From NCBI RefSeq assembly GCF_018617485.1, contig NZ_JACSKH010000004.1, positions 29,784-93,783 on the forward strand: a stretch of 64,000 bases of DNA. Direction: 5' to 3'. Below, in pieces: positions 17,061 to 25,779 of the stretch. The stretch is from Exiguobacterium sp. s124 (GTDB lineage: Bacteria; Bacillota; Bacilli; Exiguobacteriales; Exiguobacteriaceae). Position numbers and translations under genes: made by a program. The notes under the pieces are model-generated. The model was not told where the DNA came from, did not search any database, and saw nothing but the letters and a program-made list of their open reading frames with translations. Numbering within the stretch: position 1 is the stretch's first letter; every line of letters starts with the position of its first letter.

Positions 17061-18066
17061 CTTGGCGAAACGTGTCATCTTCCAAACGTTGAACGACAAG
17101 CGCAGTGTCGCTTTGATTTTAATCGCACCGCTCCTCATTTTGACACTCGTCTACTTCTTACTCGGAGACTCGGATTACGTGCCGACCGTCGTTCTCGATG
17201 AAAATGCACTAGAACAGCTTGTCACCGCATTTGAGGACGAGACGCTCGAGGTGGAACAGGCATCGTTCGATGATCCGAAAACGTATATCGAAGACAATGA
17301 ACAGGTCGATGCCGTTTTTGAAATGGATCAGGAAGGTACGACTATCACGTTACGTGAACCGTCGACGAAATCGTCAAAGGCAGTTCGTGAAATTCAAGAT
17401 GCGTTGACGACGCTCAACCCGGCAGCCGAGATCGATACGTCATTCGTCTACGGTGAAGAAGACCAATCTACGTTCGATTCGTTCGGCTTCGTTTTCCTAT
17501 CACTCTTCTCATTCTTCTTCGTGTTCATCCTTTCTGCGATGGCACTCGTCAAAGAACGGAGTGGGGGCACGCTTGAACGACTCTTAATGACGCCAATCAA
17601 GCGGGGACAAGTCATTTTAGGGTATACGCTCGGATACGGTGTATTTGCGGTCGTGCAGTCGATTTTCATCGTACTCTATTCGATTTATGTGCTCGGGCTG
17701 TCTTCGCTCGGGAATATGGCGTGGGTCATGTTGACGATGCTACTCATGGCGGGGACAGCGGTCCTCTTCGGAGCGACTATCTCCGTATTTGCCCGTTCGG
17801 AACTACAGGTCGTTCAGATGATTCCGTTCACGATCATCCCGCAAGTGTTCTTCTCAGGACTCATTCCGCTCGACTTAATTCCGTATGGACTCGGGAACTT
17901 GAGTTATGTCATGCCAATCTTCTACGGGGCGACGGCAATCAAGGAAGTGATGGTATACGGAAGCGGGTTCTCAGGTATCTGGATGTATTTACTCGGGTTG
18001 GTTCTCTATGCAGCCGTCTTATATCTCTTAAATATGCGGGCGCTCGGGAAATATCGGGGGCACTAA
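17053..18066 (+). CDS. ABC-2 type permease with large extracellular domain
   Basis: A protein of about 337 residues. An N-terminal helix (VALILIAPLLILTLVYFLLG) is followed by an external domain of roughly 130 residues, then five or more helices (FVFLSLFSFFFVFILSAMALV onward, with RSGGTLERLLMTPI as the coupling region). This is the DrrB/ABC2_membrane_3 layout of drug or lipid exporters. The start ATG 17053 is 8 bases after AGGAGGT and overlaps the ATPase gene by 8 bases. The substrate is unknown. Confidence 0.87.
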   Translation: MRNLAKRVIFQTLNDKRSVALILIAPLLILTLVYFLLGDSDYVPTVVLDENALEQLVTAFEDETLEVEQASFDDPKTYIEDNEQVDAVFEMDQEGTTITLREPSTKSSKAVREIQDALTTLNPAAEIDTSFVYGEEDQSTFDSFGFVFLSLFSFFFVFILSAMALVKERSGGTLERLLMTPIKRGQVILGYTLGYGVFAVVQSIFIVLYSIYVLGLSSLGNMAWVMLTMLLMAGTAVLFGATISVFARSELQVVQMIPFTIIPQVFFSGLIPLDLIPYGLGNLSYVMPIFYGATAIKEVMVYGSGFSGIWMYLLGLVLYAAVLYLLNMRALGKYRGH

Positions 18067-18071
18067 TCTTT

Positions 18072-18106
18072 AAAGCCGTAACGCTCTATGAGTATTACGG
18101 CTTTTT
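18072..18106 (+). terminator. terminator of the ABC exporter operon
   Basis: AAAGCCGTAA / TTACGGCTTTTT hairpin immediately after the permease stop. Confidence 0.85.
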
Positions 18107-18127
18107 ATATGGCTATAAAAAAGAATC

Positions 18128-18159
18128 AAAAAAAGCACTCGGACGTTGCCCGAAATGCT
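18128..18159 (-). terminator. terminator of the 25-residue ORF
   Basis: On the minus strand AGCATTTCGGG / GTCCGAGTGCT forms a stable stem followed by seven T. It starts just 3 bases after the small ORF's stop. A canonical terminator facing this way requires a transcript from the right, which supports the small ORF. Confidence 0.8.
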
Positions 18160-18161
18160 CC

Positions 18162-18239
18162 TTATCGCTTGAGTAACAAAACCACGCCAGTCACGAATAG
18201 CGCGATTCCACTCACGAGTTTAACTTGATTGCACGTCAC
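18162..18239 (-). CDS. 25-residue single-helix membrane peptide
   Basis: A small ORF starting at GTG 18239 with AGGGGTG about 7 bases upstream. It reads MTCNQVKLVSG, then a hydrophobic stretch (IALFVTGVVLLL), and ends in KR. The size, single helix, basic tail and a dedicated terminator resemble small type I toxins or small transporter-associated membrane peptides. No antisense RNA can be pointed to with confidence. It converges on the ABC exporter operon. Confidence 0.45.
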   Translation of the reverse strand: MTCNQVKLVSGIALFVTGVVLLLKR

Positions 18240-18607
18240 GTTCTTTCACCCCTACATTTCCATAACGTTTAGCTTTAGCAACATGTTTCGGTGTGTTCGA
18301 CAGTTTTAAAGAATCTCAGTTCGTTACTTGAGATCTACCGTATAGCCCACTATTTTTTTAAAGGGATAACAAAATAGGATAGCAAGAGGACTTTTCTAAT
18401 TATGTAATCCGCCATTTATTACGGAAATAAGTCGATACTTTCATAATAGCATGATTCAATACCTCATCGACCAATCTATTCAAGAAGAAGCGCAGTAATT
18501 CCCATTGCTTCAAGAACCGTTATGAGTGACTTTATCTATTGAGAAATAATACCATATATAAATTTAATTTTTACTTGGCATTGGTGTATGAAGGGAATGA
18601 GAAAATT
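18240..18607. other. non-coding stretch, possibly a decayed gene
   Basis: No intact gene is found. A minus-strand frame between about 18510 and 18395 reads as amphipathic, protein-like sequence (for example RLVDEVLNHAIMKVSTYF) without a start or ribosome site, so a remnant is possible. An ATCTCA / TGAGAT hairpin lies near 18315-18340. The promoter of the 25-residue ORF should be in the left part. Confidence 0.3.
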
Positions 18608-18646
18608 AAAAAAGCCGCTCTGAATCTTTCGTTCAGAACGGCTTTT
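18608..18646 (-). terminator. terminator of the DHA2 transporter gene
   Basis: AAAAGCCGCTCTGAA / TTCAGAACGGCTTTT stem with T-run on the minus strand, 8 bases past the transporter stop. Confidence 0.9.
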
Positions 18647-18653
18647 CCTGTTA

Positions 18654-20150
18654 TCAATTCGCTTGTTTCAATTCTTCAACAGTCTCTACTTGATCATCGA
18701 ACTTCCGCACATCCACGCGCTGCACGAAAAATGCCAGTAGGAGCGCCAAGAGGTTCATGCCGAGTGCGACGTAGAACGAATATTGAATCCCAGATAAGAG
18801 GGCTTGCTGAGTGATGGCACCCATTGAGCTCTCCGTGAGCGTCGCAGGATCGACGCCTGTCATCAATGATTCAGCCTCTGTGCGCGTCACCGAGTTCATA
18901 ATAGTGACGAGAACTGCCGTGCCGATCGCACCGGATACTTGTTGGGCCGTGTTGTTGATGGCCGTCCCGTGCGGATTGAGGCGAGTCGGTAACTGGTTAA
19001 GTCCATTAGTCATAATTGGCATCATAACCATTGACATCCCAAACATACGCAACGTGTACGTCAAGACGATGTACGTATAGGTAGAATCGAGTTGGACGTT
19101 TGCGAGCATGTAGGTTGATACCGCGGTGATTGTTAAGCCTGTAATCGCCAGTAATTTTGGTCCGAATTTATCGAATAGTTTACCCGTGATCGGCGACATG
19201 ATTCCCATGATGATTGCACCAGGGAGAAGCATGAGCCCTGAATCGAGTGGGGAGATGCCACGAACGCTTTGGACGTAAGCCGGTGTCAAAATCATTCCAG
19301 AGAACATCGCGACCGCGTTGACCATCGCAATGACTGATGCGAGTGCGAACATCGGGTGCTTATAGGCACGCAAGTCGAGAAGTGGTTTCTCCATATGAAG
19401 TTGACGGTAGATGAAAGCAGTCAGTGAAACGGCACCGACGATCATCGTCGCCAAGACGATTGGGTTATCCCAGCCGTCCGAGCTTGCCGAGCTGACACCG
19501 TACAAAATCCCACCAAATCCGAGTGTCGATAAGACGAGCGACAAGTAGTCGAGAGACTGATCCTTGTTTTGGACCATGACGTTTTCCGCTTTCCAAACAG
19601 CGAGCGCGAGACCGATGATGGCGAGCGGTAAAATCATTTCGAATAGGACGCGCCAGTCATAGTACTCGACGATATAACCGGAAAGTGTCGGTCCGATTGC
19701 AGGTGCCGAAATCATAACAAGCCCGAAGATTCCCATCGCCATCCCACGTTTTTCACGCGGGAAGCTGACGAGCATGACGTTCATGAGGAGTGGCCCCATT
19801 GTCGAGGCTCCGACGGCTTGAATCATTCGACCAGTCAAAAGCCAGCCGAAGCTTGGTGAGAAGGCAGCGATAGCCGTACCGAGCGCGAAGATGCTCATCG
19901 AGGTGATGAACAAGCTCCGGTTTGAAAAACGAGTGATCAAATAGGCGGATGCCGGGACGAGCACACCCGTCACGAGCATAAAGCCGGTCGCGAGCCATTG
20001 AACGGTCGAGTAGTCAGCGATTTCTAAGTCGACCATGATTGATGGGAGTGCGACGTTCAGTAATGAGTTGTTTAAAAATGCGATGAACGCACCCGCAAAG
20101 AGGACCGCCAGCATGACGTACGGCGGTTTCTTTTGGAATTCTGGTTTCAT
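18654..20150 (-). CDS. DHA2-family MFS multidrug efflux transporter
   Basis: A 498-residue, about 14-helix exporter of the DHA2 (EmrB/QacA/LmrB) branch. Visible signatures: FLNNSLLNVALPSIMVDL in helix 1, VQWLATGFMLVTGVLVPASAYL, and GAIGTAVLVTIMN near the C-terminal half. ATG 20150 has AAAGGAG 9 bases upstream; the frame extends further but without a ribosome site. Proton-driven drug export is expected from the family. It is divergent from a TetR-type gene, the likely repressor. Confidence 0.9.
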   Translation of the reverse strand: MKPEFQKKPPYVMLAVLFAGAFIAFLNNSLLNVALPSIMVDLEIADYSTVQWLATGFMLVTGVLVPASAYLITRFSNRSLFITSMSIFALGTAIAAFSPSFGWLLTGRMIQAVGASTMGPLLMNVMLVSFPREKRGMAMGIFGLVMISAPAIGPTLSGYIVEYYDWRVLFEMILPLAIIGLALAVWKAENVMVQNKDQSLDYLSLVLSTLGFGGILYGVSSASSDGWDNPIVLATMIVGAVSLTAFIYRQLHMEKPLLDLRAYKHPMFALASVIAMVNAVAMFSGMILTPAYVQSVRGISPLDSGLMLLPGAIIMGIMSPITGKLFDKFGPKLLAITGLTITAVSTYMLANVQLDSTYTYIVLTYTLRMFGMSMVMMPIMTNGLNQLPTRLNPHGTAINNTAQQVSGAIGTAVLVTIMNSVTRTEAESLMTGVDPATLTESSMGAITQQALLSGIQYSFYVALGMNLLALLLAFFVQRVDVRKFDDQVETVEELKQAN

Positions 20151-20314
20151 ATGGATGGCTCCTTTATTTTCTAAATAGTTATGTGTTGGTAAGTGTCGAT
20201 GAAATGATTTTATACCCATTGTATAAATAAAGCAACCATTTTGTACTATTAGTCTAAAGTGGTTTTCGGTGCTATAGTAGATGTACAAACCAGACAGAAC
20301 GGAGCCACGGAAAT

Positions 20315-21187
20315 ATGAAAGAGAAAAAGAGAAAAGTCGCAGATATTGCCATGTCTCTCTTCATCGAAAATGGGGTGCAACACACATCGGTGCAAGAGAT
20401 CATTGATCGTGCCAACATATCCAAAGGAACGTTTTATAACTACTTCTCATCGAAGACGGATTGTGTGGCCAGTATCCTCGAAAACTTGCGGTATGATGCC
20501 GGACAGCGCCGGATCGAGATGCAGATGGGACGTGACAAACGAGATCGTGACGTCTTTATCGAACAGATTTCGATTTTGATTCAATTGAATGAAGAACGGA
20601 ACTTGCACGCGTTGTTTGAATCGATCATGTCGTCGAACGAGAATGAATTGAAGAAACTTGTACTTCAACATCGCATTTATGAAATTGAATGGATTGCGAT
20701 GCGTTTGACGGAAATCATCGGAGAGTCTGTGAGACCATATTCAATGGAATTGACGGTGCTCTTTAACGGGATGTTGCAACACATCTTGTTCACGAACCGG
20801 ATTACGAATGCCGCCTACTCTCCTCAAAAAGTCGTGCGGAGTTTATATACGTATGTCGAGTTGATTGCCGCCCGGATGATGGAGACAGGAGAGCACGTCT
20901 TGAACCCGGTCACGGTCGATCAAATGCGTGGAACGACAGATAAGCATCTCATTACAATTGAAGAATTAATCGAGATGGCTGCACGTATCGAAGAGCATGT
21001 CGAGATGACGGAAGAACAACGAGATTTGTTCGATGCAATCTCACATGAGTTGAAACAAGATCGTCTTCGAAAAATTGTTCTAGAGCAGTTGTTGAAGCCG
21101 TTCCAACGACTATTCAAAGGTGTGACAGGCGAGACAGAAGTACAAAAGTTCACGAATCTTGTGTGGCTGTATACACGGACACATTAA
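20315..21187 (+). CDS. TetR-family regulator divergent from the DHA2 pump
   Basis: A 290-residue regulator, longer than most TetR proteins (about 200). The N-terminal DNA-binding domain reads TSVQEIIDRANISKGTFYNYFSSKTDCVASI. The C-terminal 90 residues are extra, helical and charged (IEELIEMAARIEEHVEMTEE), perhaps for dimerisation. It is divergent from the pump gene with a 164-base intergenic region that holds widely spaced arms TTTGTAC (20240-20246) and GTACAAA (20283-20289), a possible operator pair. The ligand is unknown. Confidence 0.88.
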   Translation: MKEKKRKVADIAMSLFIENGVQHTSVQEIIDRANISKGTFYNYFSSKTDCVASILENLRYDAGQRRIEMQMGRDKRDRDVFIEQISILIQLNEERNLHALFESIMSSNENELKKLVLQHRIYEIEWIAMRLTEIIGESVRPYSMELTVLFNGMLQHILFTNRITNAAYSPQKVVRSLYTYVELIAARMMETGEHVLNPVTVDQMRGTTDKHLITIEELIEMAARIEEHVEMTEEQRDLFDAISHELKQDRLRKIVLEQLLKPFQRLFKGVTGETEVQKFTNLVWLYTRTH

Positions 21188-21303
21188 CGACAAAAAATTA
21201 TTAGATGCAGTAATATAGAAGAAACAAGGAATGGAAAAAAGAATCAAAAAGTTTCCTTGAAAAAGAATTGATTCCTACAAATTCATGCGCTACAATCAAG
21301 TTA

Positions 21304-21319
21304 CCGAAAGCGCTTTCGG
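21304..21319. promoter_or_regulatory. LacI-type operator before the lacI-family gene
   Basis: Perfect palindrome CCGAAAGCGCTTTCGG, 16 bases before the regulator's ATG. The same core recurs at 22470 upstream of the sugar-binding protein gene, which suggests autoregulation by the LacI-family protein. It also resembles a CcpA cre, so dual use is possible. Confidence 0.75.
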
Positions 21320-21334
21320 GAAGAGGAGAATAAC

Positions 21335-22348
21335 ATGGGTACGATTTATGATTTAGCCAAAAAAACAGGATTCTCAATCACGACAGTGTCCAAAGCGTTG
21401 AACAACTACAAAGACGTGAGTGACAAGACGAGAGCGAAGATTCTTCAAGCCGCTGCTGAGATGGACTACTTGCCGAACGCACATGCCCAGTCGTTATCGA
21501 CAAAAAAATCATGGGCGATCGGGGTCATGTTCTCAGAAGCAAACGAAGTCGGGATGAAACACCCGTTCTTCAACGGAATCATCGAAAGTTTTCGTCACGC
21601 GACAGAGGAGCAAGGCTACGATTTAATCTTCGCCTCGCGTAACCTGCGCAACCGTGATATGAGTTATCTCGAACACTTCAAACACCGTGCGGTCGACGGC
21701 ATCGTCGTCATCTGCTCGGATCGAATGGATGAGCAAGTTCAGGAGCTCATGCGAAGCGACATCCCAATCGTCGTCGTCGATATGGACAGCGCCAATTGTA
21801 GCGTCGTCTATTCCGATAACATCGAAGGGGCCCGTCTCGCTGTGAATTATCTCCATGAACTCGGTCACCGAAAAATTGCCCACATCGCTGGGGATGAGAC
21901 GATTGACGCTGGAGCGGCGCGAATCAAAGGATATGAACTTGCGATGCAAGAACTGAACCTTCCGATTCAACCAGGCTACCTCGTCAACGCCGGTTTCTTC
22001 TCAGTCGACGAAGGGAAGCAAGCGATGGAACGATTGCTTGAACTTGACGATCAACCGACCGCTGTCTTTGTGGCCGGGGATCAAATGGCAATCGGCGTCA
22101 TCGAAGCGATTCACGAACACGGTCTTCACGTCCCGAATGACATCTCTGTCATCGGATACGACGACATTGAAATGATCCAATACATTACGCCGAAACTGAC
22201 TACGATTCGCCAAGATACGGATGAAATCGGGGAAGCGGCAGCAGAACTTTTACTTGAACAAATGACCGCGAAAGAGCGACTCACAGAACGTCGCATCATT
22301 CCGGTACGCTTAGTAGAACGAGCATCTTGTGCTCCGGTCAAACAGTGA
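21335..22348 (+). CDS. LacI-family transcriptional regulator of the beta-glucoside ABC operon
   Basis: A 337-residue regulator. The headpiece is TIYDLAKKTGFSITTVSKALNNYKDVSDKTRAKI, followed by the hinge (YLPNAHAQSLSTKKS) and a periplasmic-binding-protein-like sugar domain containing SVIGYDDIEMIQYITPKLTTI. It lies directly upstream of an ABC sugar importer and beta-glucosidase and is flanked by CGAAAGCGCTTTCG-type operators on both sides. The inducer is presumably a beta-glucoside taken up by that system. Start ATG 21335 follows AGAGGAG. Confidence 0.92.
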   Translation: MGTIYDLAKKTGFSITTVSKALNNYKDVSDKTRAKILQAAAEMDYLPNAHAQSLSTKKSWAIGVMFSEANEVGMKHPFFNGIIESFRHATEEQGYDLIFASRNLRNRDMSYLEHFKHRAVDGIVVICSDRMDEQVQELMRSDIPIVVVDMDSANCSVVYSDNIEGARLAVNYLHELGHRKIAHIAGDETIDAGAARIKGYELAMQELNLPIQPGYLVNAGFFSVDEGKQAMERLLELDDQPTAVFVAGDQMAIGVIEAIHEHGLHVPNDISVIGYDDIEMIQYITPKLTTIRQDTDEIGEAAAELLLEQMTAKERLTERRIIPVRLVERASCAPVKQ

Positions 22349-22435
22349 TTTATAGTCAATGATATTTCGAAGTCGCTCTCTTTTCTTCAGCAGATGGAGA
22401 GGGGAGCGCGATTTCGAAAGTCATTTTGGAAAGAA

Positions 22436-22518
22436 TCGAAACCGCTTTCGATATTTTATTTCGAACAAACCGAAAGCGCTTTCGACAATTATTTACCTCT
22501 TTTTGCAAGCGCTTTCTA
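22436..22518 (+). promoter_or_regulatory. operator array: two LacI-type sites and a cre
   Basis: Three related palindromes lie before the sugar-binding protein gene. TCGAAACCGCTTTCGA is at 22436-22451, CCGAAAGCGCTTTCGA at 22470-22485, and TTGCAAGCGCTTTCTA at 22503-22518. The first two match the site in front of the lacI-family gene. The third fits the CcpA cre consensus best (TGNAANCGN4-5C). Together they predict substrate induction plus carbon catabolite repression. Confidence 0.72.
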
Positions 22519-22549
22519 CTATTACTTATAAAAAGGATGGGAACAACAC

Positions 22550-23860
22550 ATGCGTAAACTTGTTAGCTTACTTACAATTGGAGCACTTTCAGTCGGTGTC
22601 TTGAGCGCTTGCTCTGACGGCGGCAGCGAAGGATCATCTTCAGAGGGTTCAAAAGACGATGTCTTAAAAATTTGGTCATTCACGGATGAATTGAAAGAGC
22701 CAATCAAAACATTCGAAGAGCGTAACGGCGTTAAAGTCGAATTGACAATCGTACCGACCGCTGACTACGCAACGAAGTTGAAGCCAGCTCTCGAGAGTGG
22801 CGTCGGCGCACCGGACGTTTTCACTGGTGAAATCGCGTTCCTTAAACAATGGATTGACGCTGGATACTGGGAAAACCTTTCTGAAGAGCCATACAACGCA
22901 GAAGAAGTTTCTGGAGACATCGTTCCTTACGTCTTCGACCTCGGAAAAGACAAGGACGGAAACGTTCGTGCCCTTTCATGGCAAACAACTCCAGGTGGGA
23001 TCTACTACAAGCGTAGCATTGCAAAAGAAGCGCTCGGTACAGATGACCCGGCTGAAGTCGGCGAAATGATGAGCTCGATGGACGGACTCTTCGAAGTCGG
23101 TGAGAAGCTTAAAGATAAAGGCTACAAACTCTTCCCAGACGAAGGTTCAATCCGTTGGTTCGCACAAGGTGATGACCCACAAGCATGGGTGAACGAAGAA
23201 AATGAGCTTGTCTTGACTGAAGGGAAACAAAACTACTTCGACTACGCGAAAGAACTTCGTGAAAATAACCTTACTGCCCTCGCACCAGAATGGTCACCAT
23301 CTTGGTTCGAAGGAATGGACAAACCGATCAAAGTTAAAGAAGGCGGCAAAGAAACGGAAACAGAAGTCTTCTCTTACGTCCTCCCAACTTGGGGTCTCCA
23401 CGCTGTCTTGAAAGAGAACGCGAAAGACACTGCTGGTGACTGGGCTGTTACAAGCGGACCAAGCCCGTACTTCTGGGGCGGTACATGGGTCGGAATTTAC
23501 AAAGACTCTAAACATAAAGAAGAAGCTTACGACTTCATCAAACTCATGACACAAGATGAAGAGTTCTTGACTGAATGGGCGAAAGAAACAGGCGACGTCC
23601 TCGCATTTAACCCGGTTACAGAAAAAATCAAAACAGACTTCAGCGATGAGTTCCTCGGTGGACAGAACAACTATGAGTTCTTCCTCGGCGAAGCTGAATC
23701 AATCAAACCAGGGATTGTTACGAAATACGACCAACAGCTCGACACGCTTTACGGAGCGGCGGTTAACTCTTACGTAGAAGGTAAGAAATCGAAAGACGAT
23801 GCAATCAAAGAATTCAAGAAACAAGTTAAGAACGCTTACCCAGACATCGTAGTAGACTGA
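22550..23860 (+). CDS. sugar ABC transporter substrate-binding lipoprotein
   Basis: A 436-residue extracellular sugar-binding protein. The lipoprotein signal is MRKLVSLLTIGALSVGVLSAC, with the lipobox LSAC and Cys21 as the lipid-modified residue, followed by a Gly/Ser-rich linker. The mature part has the MalE-type fold pattern (GAPDVFTGEIAFLKQWIDAG, then GDWAVTSGPSPYFWGGTWVGIY). It is first in an operon with two permeases and a GH1 beta-glucosidase, so the ligand is probably cellobiose or another beta-glucoside. No ATPase gene is present; a shared MsmX-type ATPase elsewhere would be needed. Confidence 0.92.
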   Translation: MRKLVSLLTIGALSVGVLSACSDGGSEGSSSEGSKDDVLKIWSFTDELKEPIKTFEERNGVKVELTIVPTADYATKLKPALESGVGAPDVFTGEIAFLKQWIDAGYWENLSEEPYNAEEVSGDIVPYVFDLGKDKDGNVRALSWQTTPGGIYYKRSIAKEALGTDDPAEVGEMMSSMDGLFEVGEKLKDKGYKLFPDEGSIRWFAQGDDPQAWVNEENELVLTEGKQNYFDYAKELRENNLTALAPEWSPSWFEGMDKPIKVKEGGKETETEVFSYVLPTWGLHAVLKENAKDTAGDWAVTSGPSPYFWGGTWVGIYKDSKHKEEAYDFIKLMTQDEEFLTEWAKETGDVLAFNPVTEKIKTDFSDEFLGGQNNYEFFLGEAESIKPGIVTKYDQQLDTLYGAAVNSYVEGKKSKDDAIKEFKKQVKNAYPDIVVD

Positions 23861-23872
23861 CGATGACCAACA

Positions 23873-23895
23873 CGAGGGAGGAAGTTCCTCCCTCG
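23873..23895 (+). promoter_or_regulatory. intercistronic hairpin after the binding-protein gene
   Basis: CGAGGGAGG / CCTCCCTCG with a five-base loop lies between the binding-protein and first permease genes, with no T-run behind it. Such stems usually protect the upstream message from 3' decay and give the binding protein in excess over the permeases. Confidence 0.7.
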
Positions 23896-23919
23896 GTTCT
23901 TATGGAAGGAGAAATACAC

Positions 23920-24822
23920 GTGAAAAAATTAGATCGTTACGGCTATCTGTTCATCGCCCCGTTCTGGGTTGTTTTCTTGACGTTTAGCATTTATCCGGTT
24001 TTCTTGACGCTTTACTATAGCTTCACGAACTACACCGGTAGCCCAGGAGAAGAGATTGTCGGATTTGCGAACTATACACGGTTGTTGACGGACACATACT
24101 TCATCGAAGCGTTTTTCAACACCATCAAGATTTGGGGAGTCAACTTCGCCTTGCAGATGGGAATGGCACTTTTATTGGCGCTCTTATTCTCAGATCTTCG
24201 TTTGAAGCTAAAAGGGTTAAACTTCTTCCGTTCATTCTTCTATCTTCCAAACTTGATCACAATCAGCTCGGTCGCGCTTTTGTTCGGTATTTTGCTCGAC
24301 TGGCAGCACGGTTCACTCAACATGGTGTTGATGAAAATCGGTTTGATCTCAAATCCGATCGACTGGTTGGCAGAACCAGTGACGGCTCAATTATCCGTCT
24401 CACTCATCTTGACATGGATGTGGTTCGGTCACTCCTTTATCATCGTGATGGCTGGTGTCTCAGGAATCTCAACGGATTACTTTGAAGCTGCTCACATCGA
24501 CGGTGCAAACCGTTGGCAAATGTTTACGAAAGTGACGTTGCCGCTCTTGAAACCAATCCTTCTCTACATCATGATCACATCGCTCATCGGTGGACTTCAA
24601 TTGTTCGACCTTCCGATGTTGATTACCGATGGAATTGGTTCACCGGACGGTTCGTTGAATACGATGGTGCTTTACTTGTATAACCAAGCCTTCAAATACA
24701 ACAACTACGGCTACGCATCTGCGGTCGCTTACGGTTTATTCTTGATCACGCTCATCTTCTCGGCGATCGTCTTCAAAGGAATGTTCCGCAACGAACGCGC
24801 AACACAGAAGAAGGGGGCGTAA
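23920..24822 (+). CDS. sugar ABC transporter permease (MalF type)
   Basis: A 300-residue inner-membrane permease with six helices and the EAA motif region EAAHIDGANRWQMFTKVTLPLLKPILL, which contacts the ATPase. The start is GTG 23920 with GGAAGGAG ideally placed; an in-frame ATG at 23863 would include the hairpin and has no ribosome site. It pairs with the MalG-type permease downstream. Confidence 0.9.
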   Translation: MKKLDRYGYLFIAPFWVVFLTFSIYPVFLTLYYSFTNYTGSPGEEIVGFANYTRLLTDTYFIEAFFNTIKIWGVNFALQMGMALLLALLFSDLRLKLKGLNFFRSFFYLPNLITISSVALLFGILLDWQHGSLNMVLMKIGLISNPIDWLAEPVTAQLSVSLILTWMWFGHSFIIVMAGVSGISTDYFEAAHIDGANRWQMFTKVTLPLLKPILLYIMITSLIGGLQLFDLPMLITDGIGSPDGSLNTMVLYLYNQAFKYNNYGYASAVAYGLFLITLIFSAIVFKGMFRNERATQKKGA

Positions 24823-24825
24823 GCG

Positions 24826-25755
24826 ATGGAACAAAATGCAGAAACACGGCGTATGCTTCCTGATAGCGAAGCGCAGCCAAAACGTAAAAATGACCGTCCA
24901 CTCAAAGTGGCGCCACCTAAAAAAGAAAAGTCGAAACATCGTGTTATTCGAGGCTTGATTTATGCAAGTTTGACTATTCTTGCGATCATATGCTTCATCC
25001 CGTTCTTGATGATGATCATCAACGCGACTCGGACGAACGGAGAAGTCATATCTGGTTTCACCCTGATCCCTGGTAATGCGTTGCTCGATAACTACGCTAC
25101 CCTCAGCGAGTACATCAACATCTGGACCGGCTTCAAAAACAGCTTGATTATTTCGGTATCGGTGACTGTCCTCTCTGGATACTTCTCGGCACTCACTGCA
25201 TACGGATTCACGTTCTACAACTTCAAAGGGAAGAATGCGATGTTCATCTTCATGCTCGTCATGATGATGGTACCGGCACAGCTCGGACTCATCGGATTCT
25301 ACGAAATCTCGAAGACGCTTGGAATTCTCGATTCGTTCATCCCATTGATCGTTCCAGCGATTGCGACACCGTTCACCGTATTCTTCATCCGTCAGTACAC
25401 ACAAGCGACGCTTCACATCAGCTTGATTGAAGCGGCACGGATTGACGGTGCGAGCGAATTGCGCATTTTCCATACCATTGCGCTCCCGATGATGATGCCA
25501 GCCATTGCGACGATGTCGATCTTCACGTTTATCGGCTCGTGGAACAACTACTTGATGCCACTTGTTCTCTTATTCTCTCCTGAGAAATACACGTTGCCTG
25601 TCTTGATGGGCTTCTTGAAAGGATCACAAGTCGCAGAAAACCTTGGCGCGCTTTACCTAGGAATCGCGATCTCGGTCGTACCGATCATGATTGCCTTCTT
25701 GTTCCTCTCGAAGTACATCGTCAGCAGTATTTCGGCAGGTGCTGTCAAAGAATAA
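24826..25755 (+). CDS. sugar ABC transporter permease (MalG type)
   Basis: A 309-residue permease with a 45-residue charged N-terminal extension, then six helices. The EAA motif is EAARIDGASELRIFHTIALPMMMPAIATM, and the C-terminus ends YIVSSISAGAVKE as in MalG-type proteins. It begins 3 bases after the first permease, so it is co-translated. It forms the heterodimeric channel for the binding protein at 22550. Confidence 0.9.
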   Translation: MEQNAETRRMLPDSEAQPKRKNDRPLKVAPPKKEKSKHRVIRGLIYASLTILAIICFIPFLMMIINATRTNGEVISGFTLIPGNALLDNYATLSEYINIWTGFKNSLIISVSVTVLSGYFSALTAYGFTFYNFKGKNAMFIFMLVMMMVPAQLGLIGFYEISKTLGILDSFIPLIVPAIATPFTVFFIRQYTQATLHISLIEAARIDGASELRIFHTIALPMMMPAIATMSIFTFIGSWNNYLMPLVLLFSPEKYTLPVLMGFLKGSQVAENLGALYLGIAISVVPIMIAFLFLSKYIVSSISAGAVKE

Positions 25756-25779
25756 ATATAGAGAAAAGAGGAAAACACT

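Noticed and set aside
18460..18510. Short plus-strand frame MIQYLIDQSIQEEAQ
   Set aside because: Fifteen codons, no ribosome site, no hydrophobic or repeat feature; not supportable as a gene.
21304..21319. Treating CCGAAAGCGCTTTCGG as a simple cre
   Set aside because: It is a perfect palindrome with CCG/CGG ends, repeated before both genes of the LacI locus, and fits a specific LacI-family operator better; CcpA binding remains possible.
24736..25473. 245-codon minus-strand open frame inside the second sugar permease
   Set aside because: A shadow of the permease reading frame; rich in Arg and Glu with no motif and no ribosome site.
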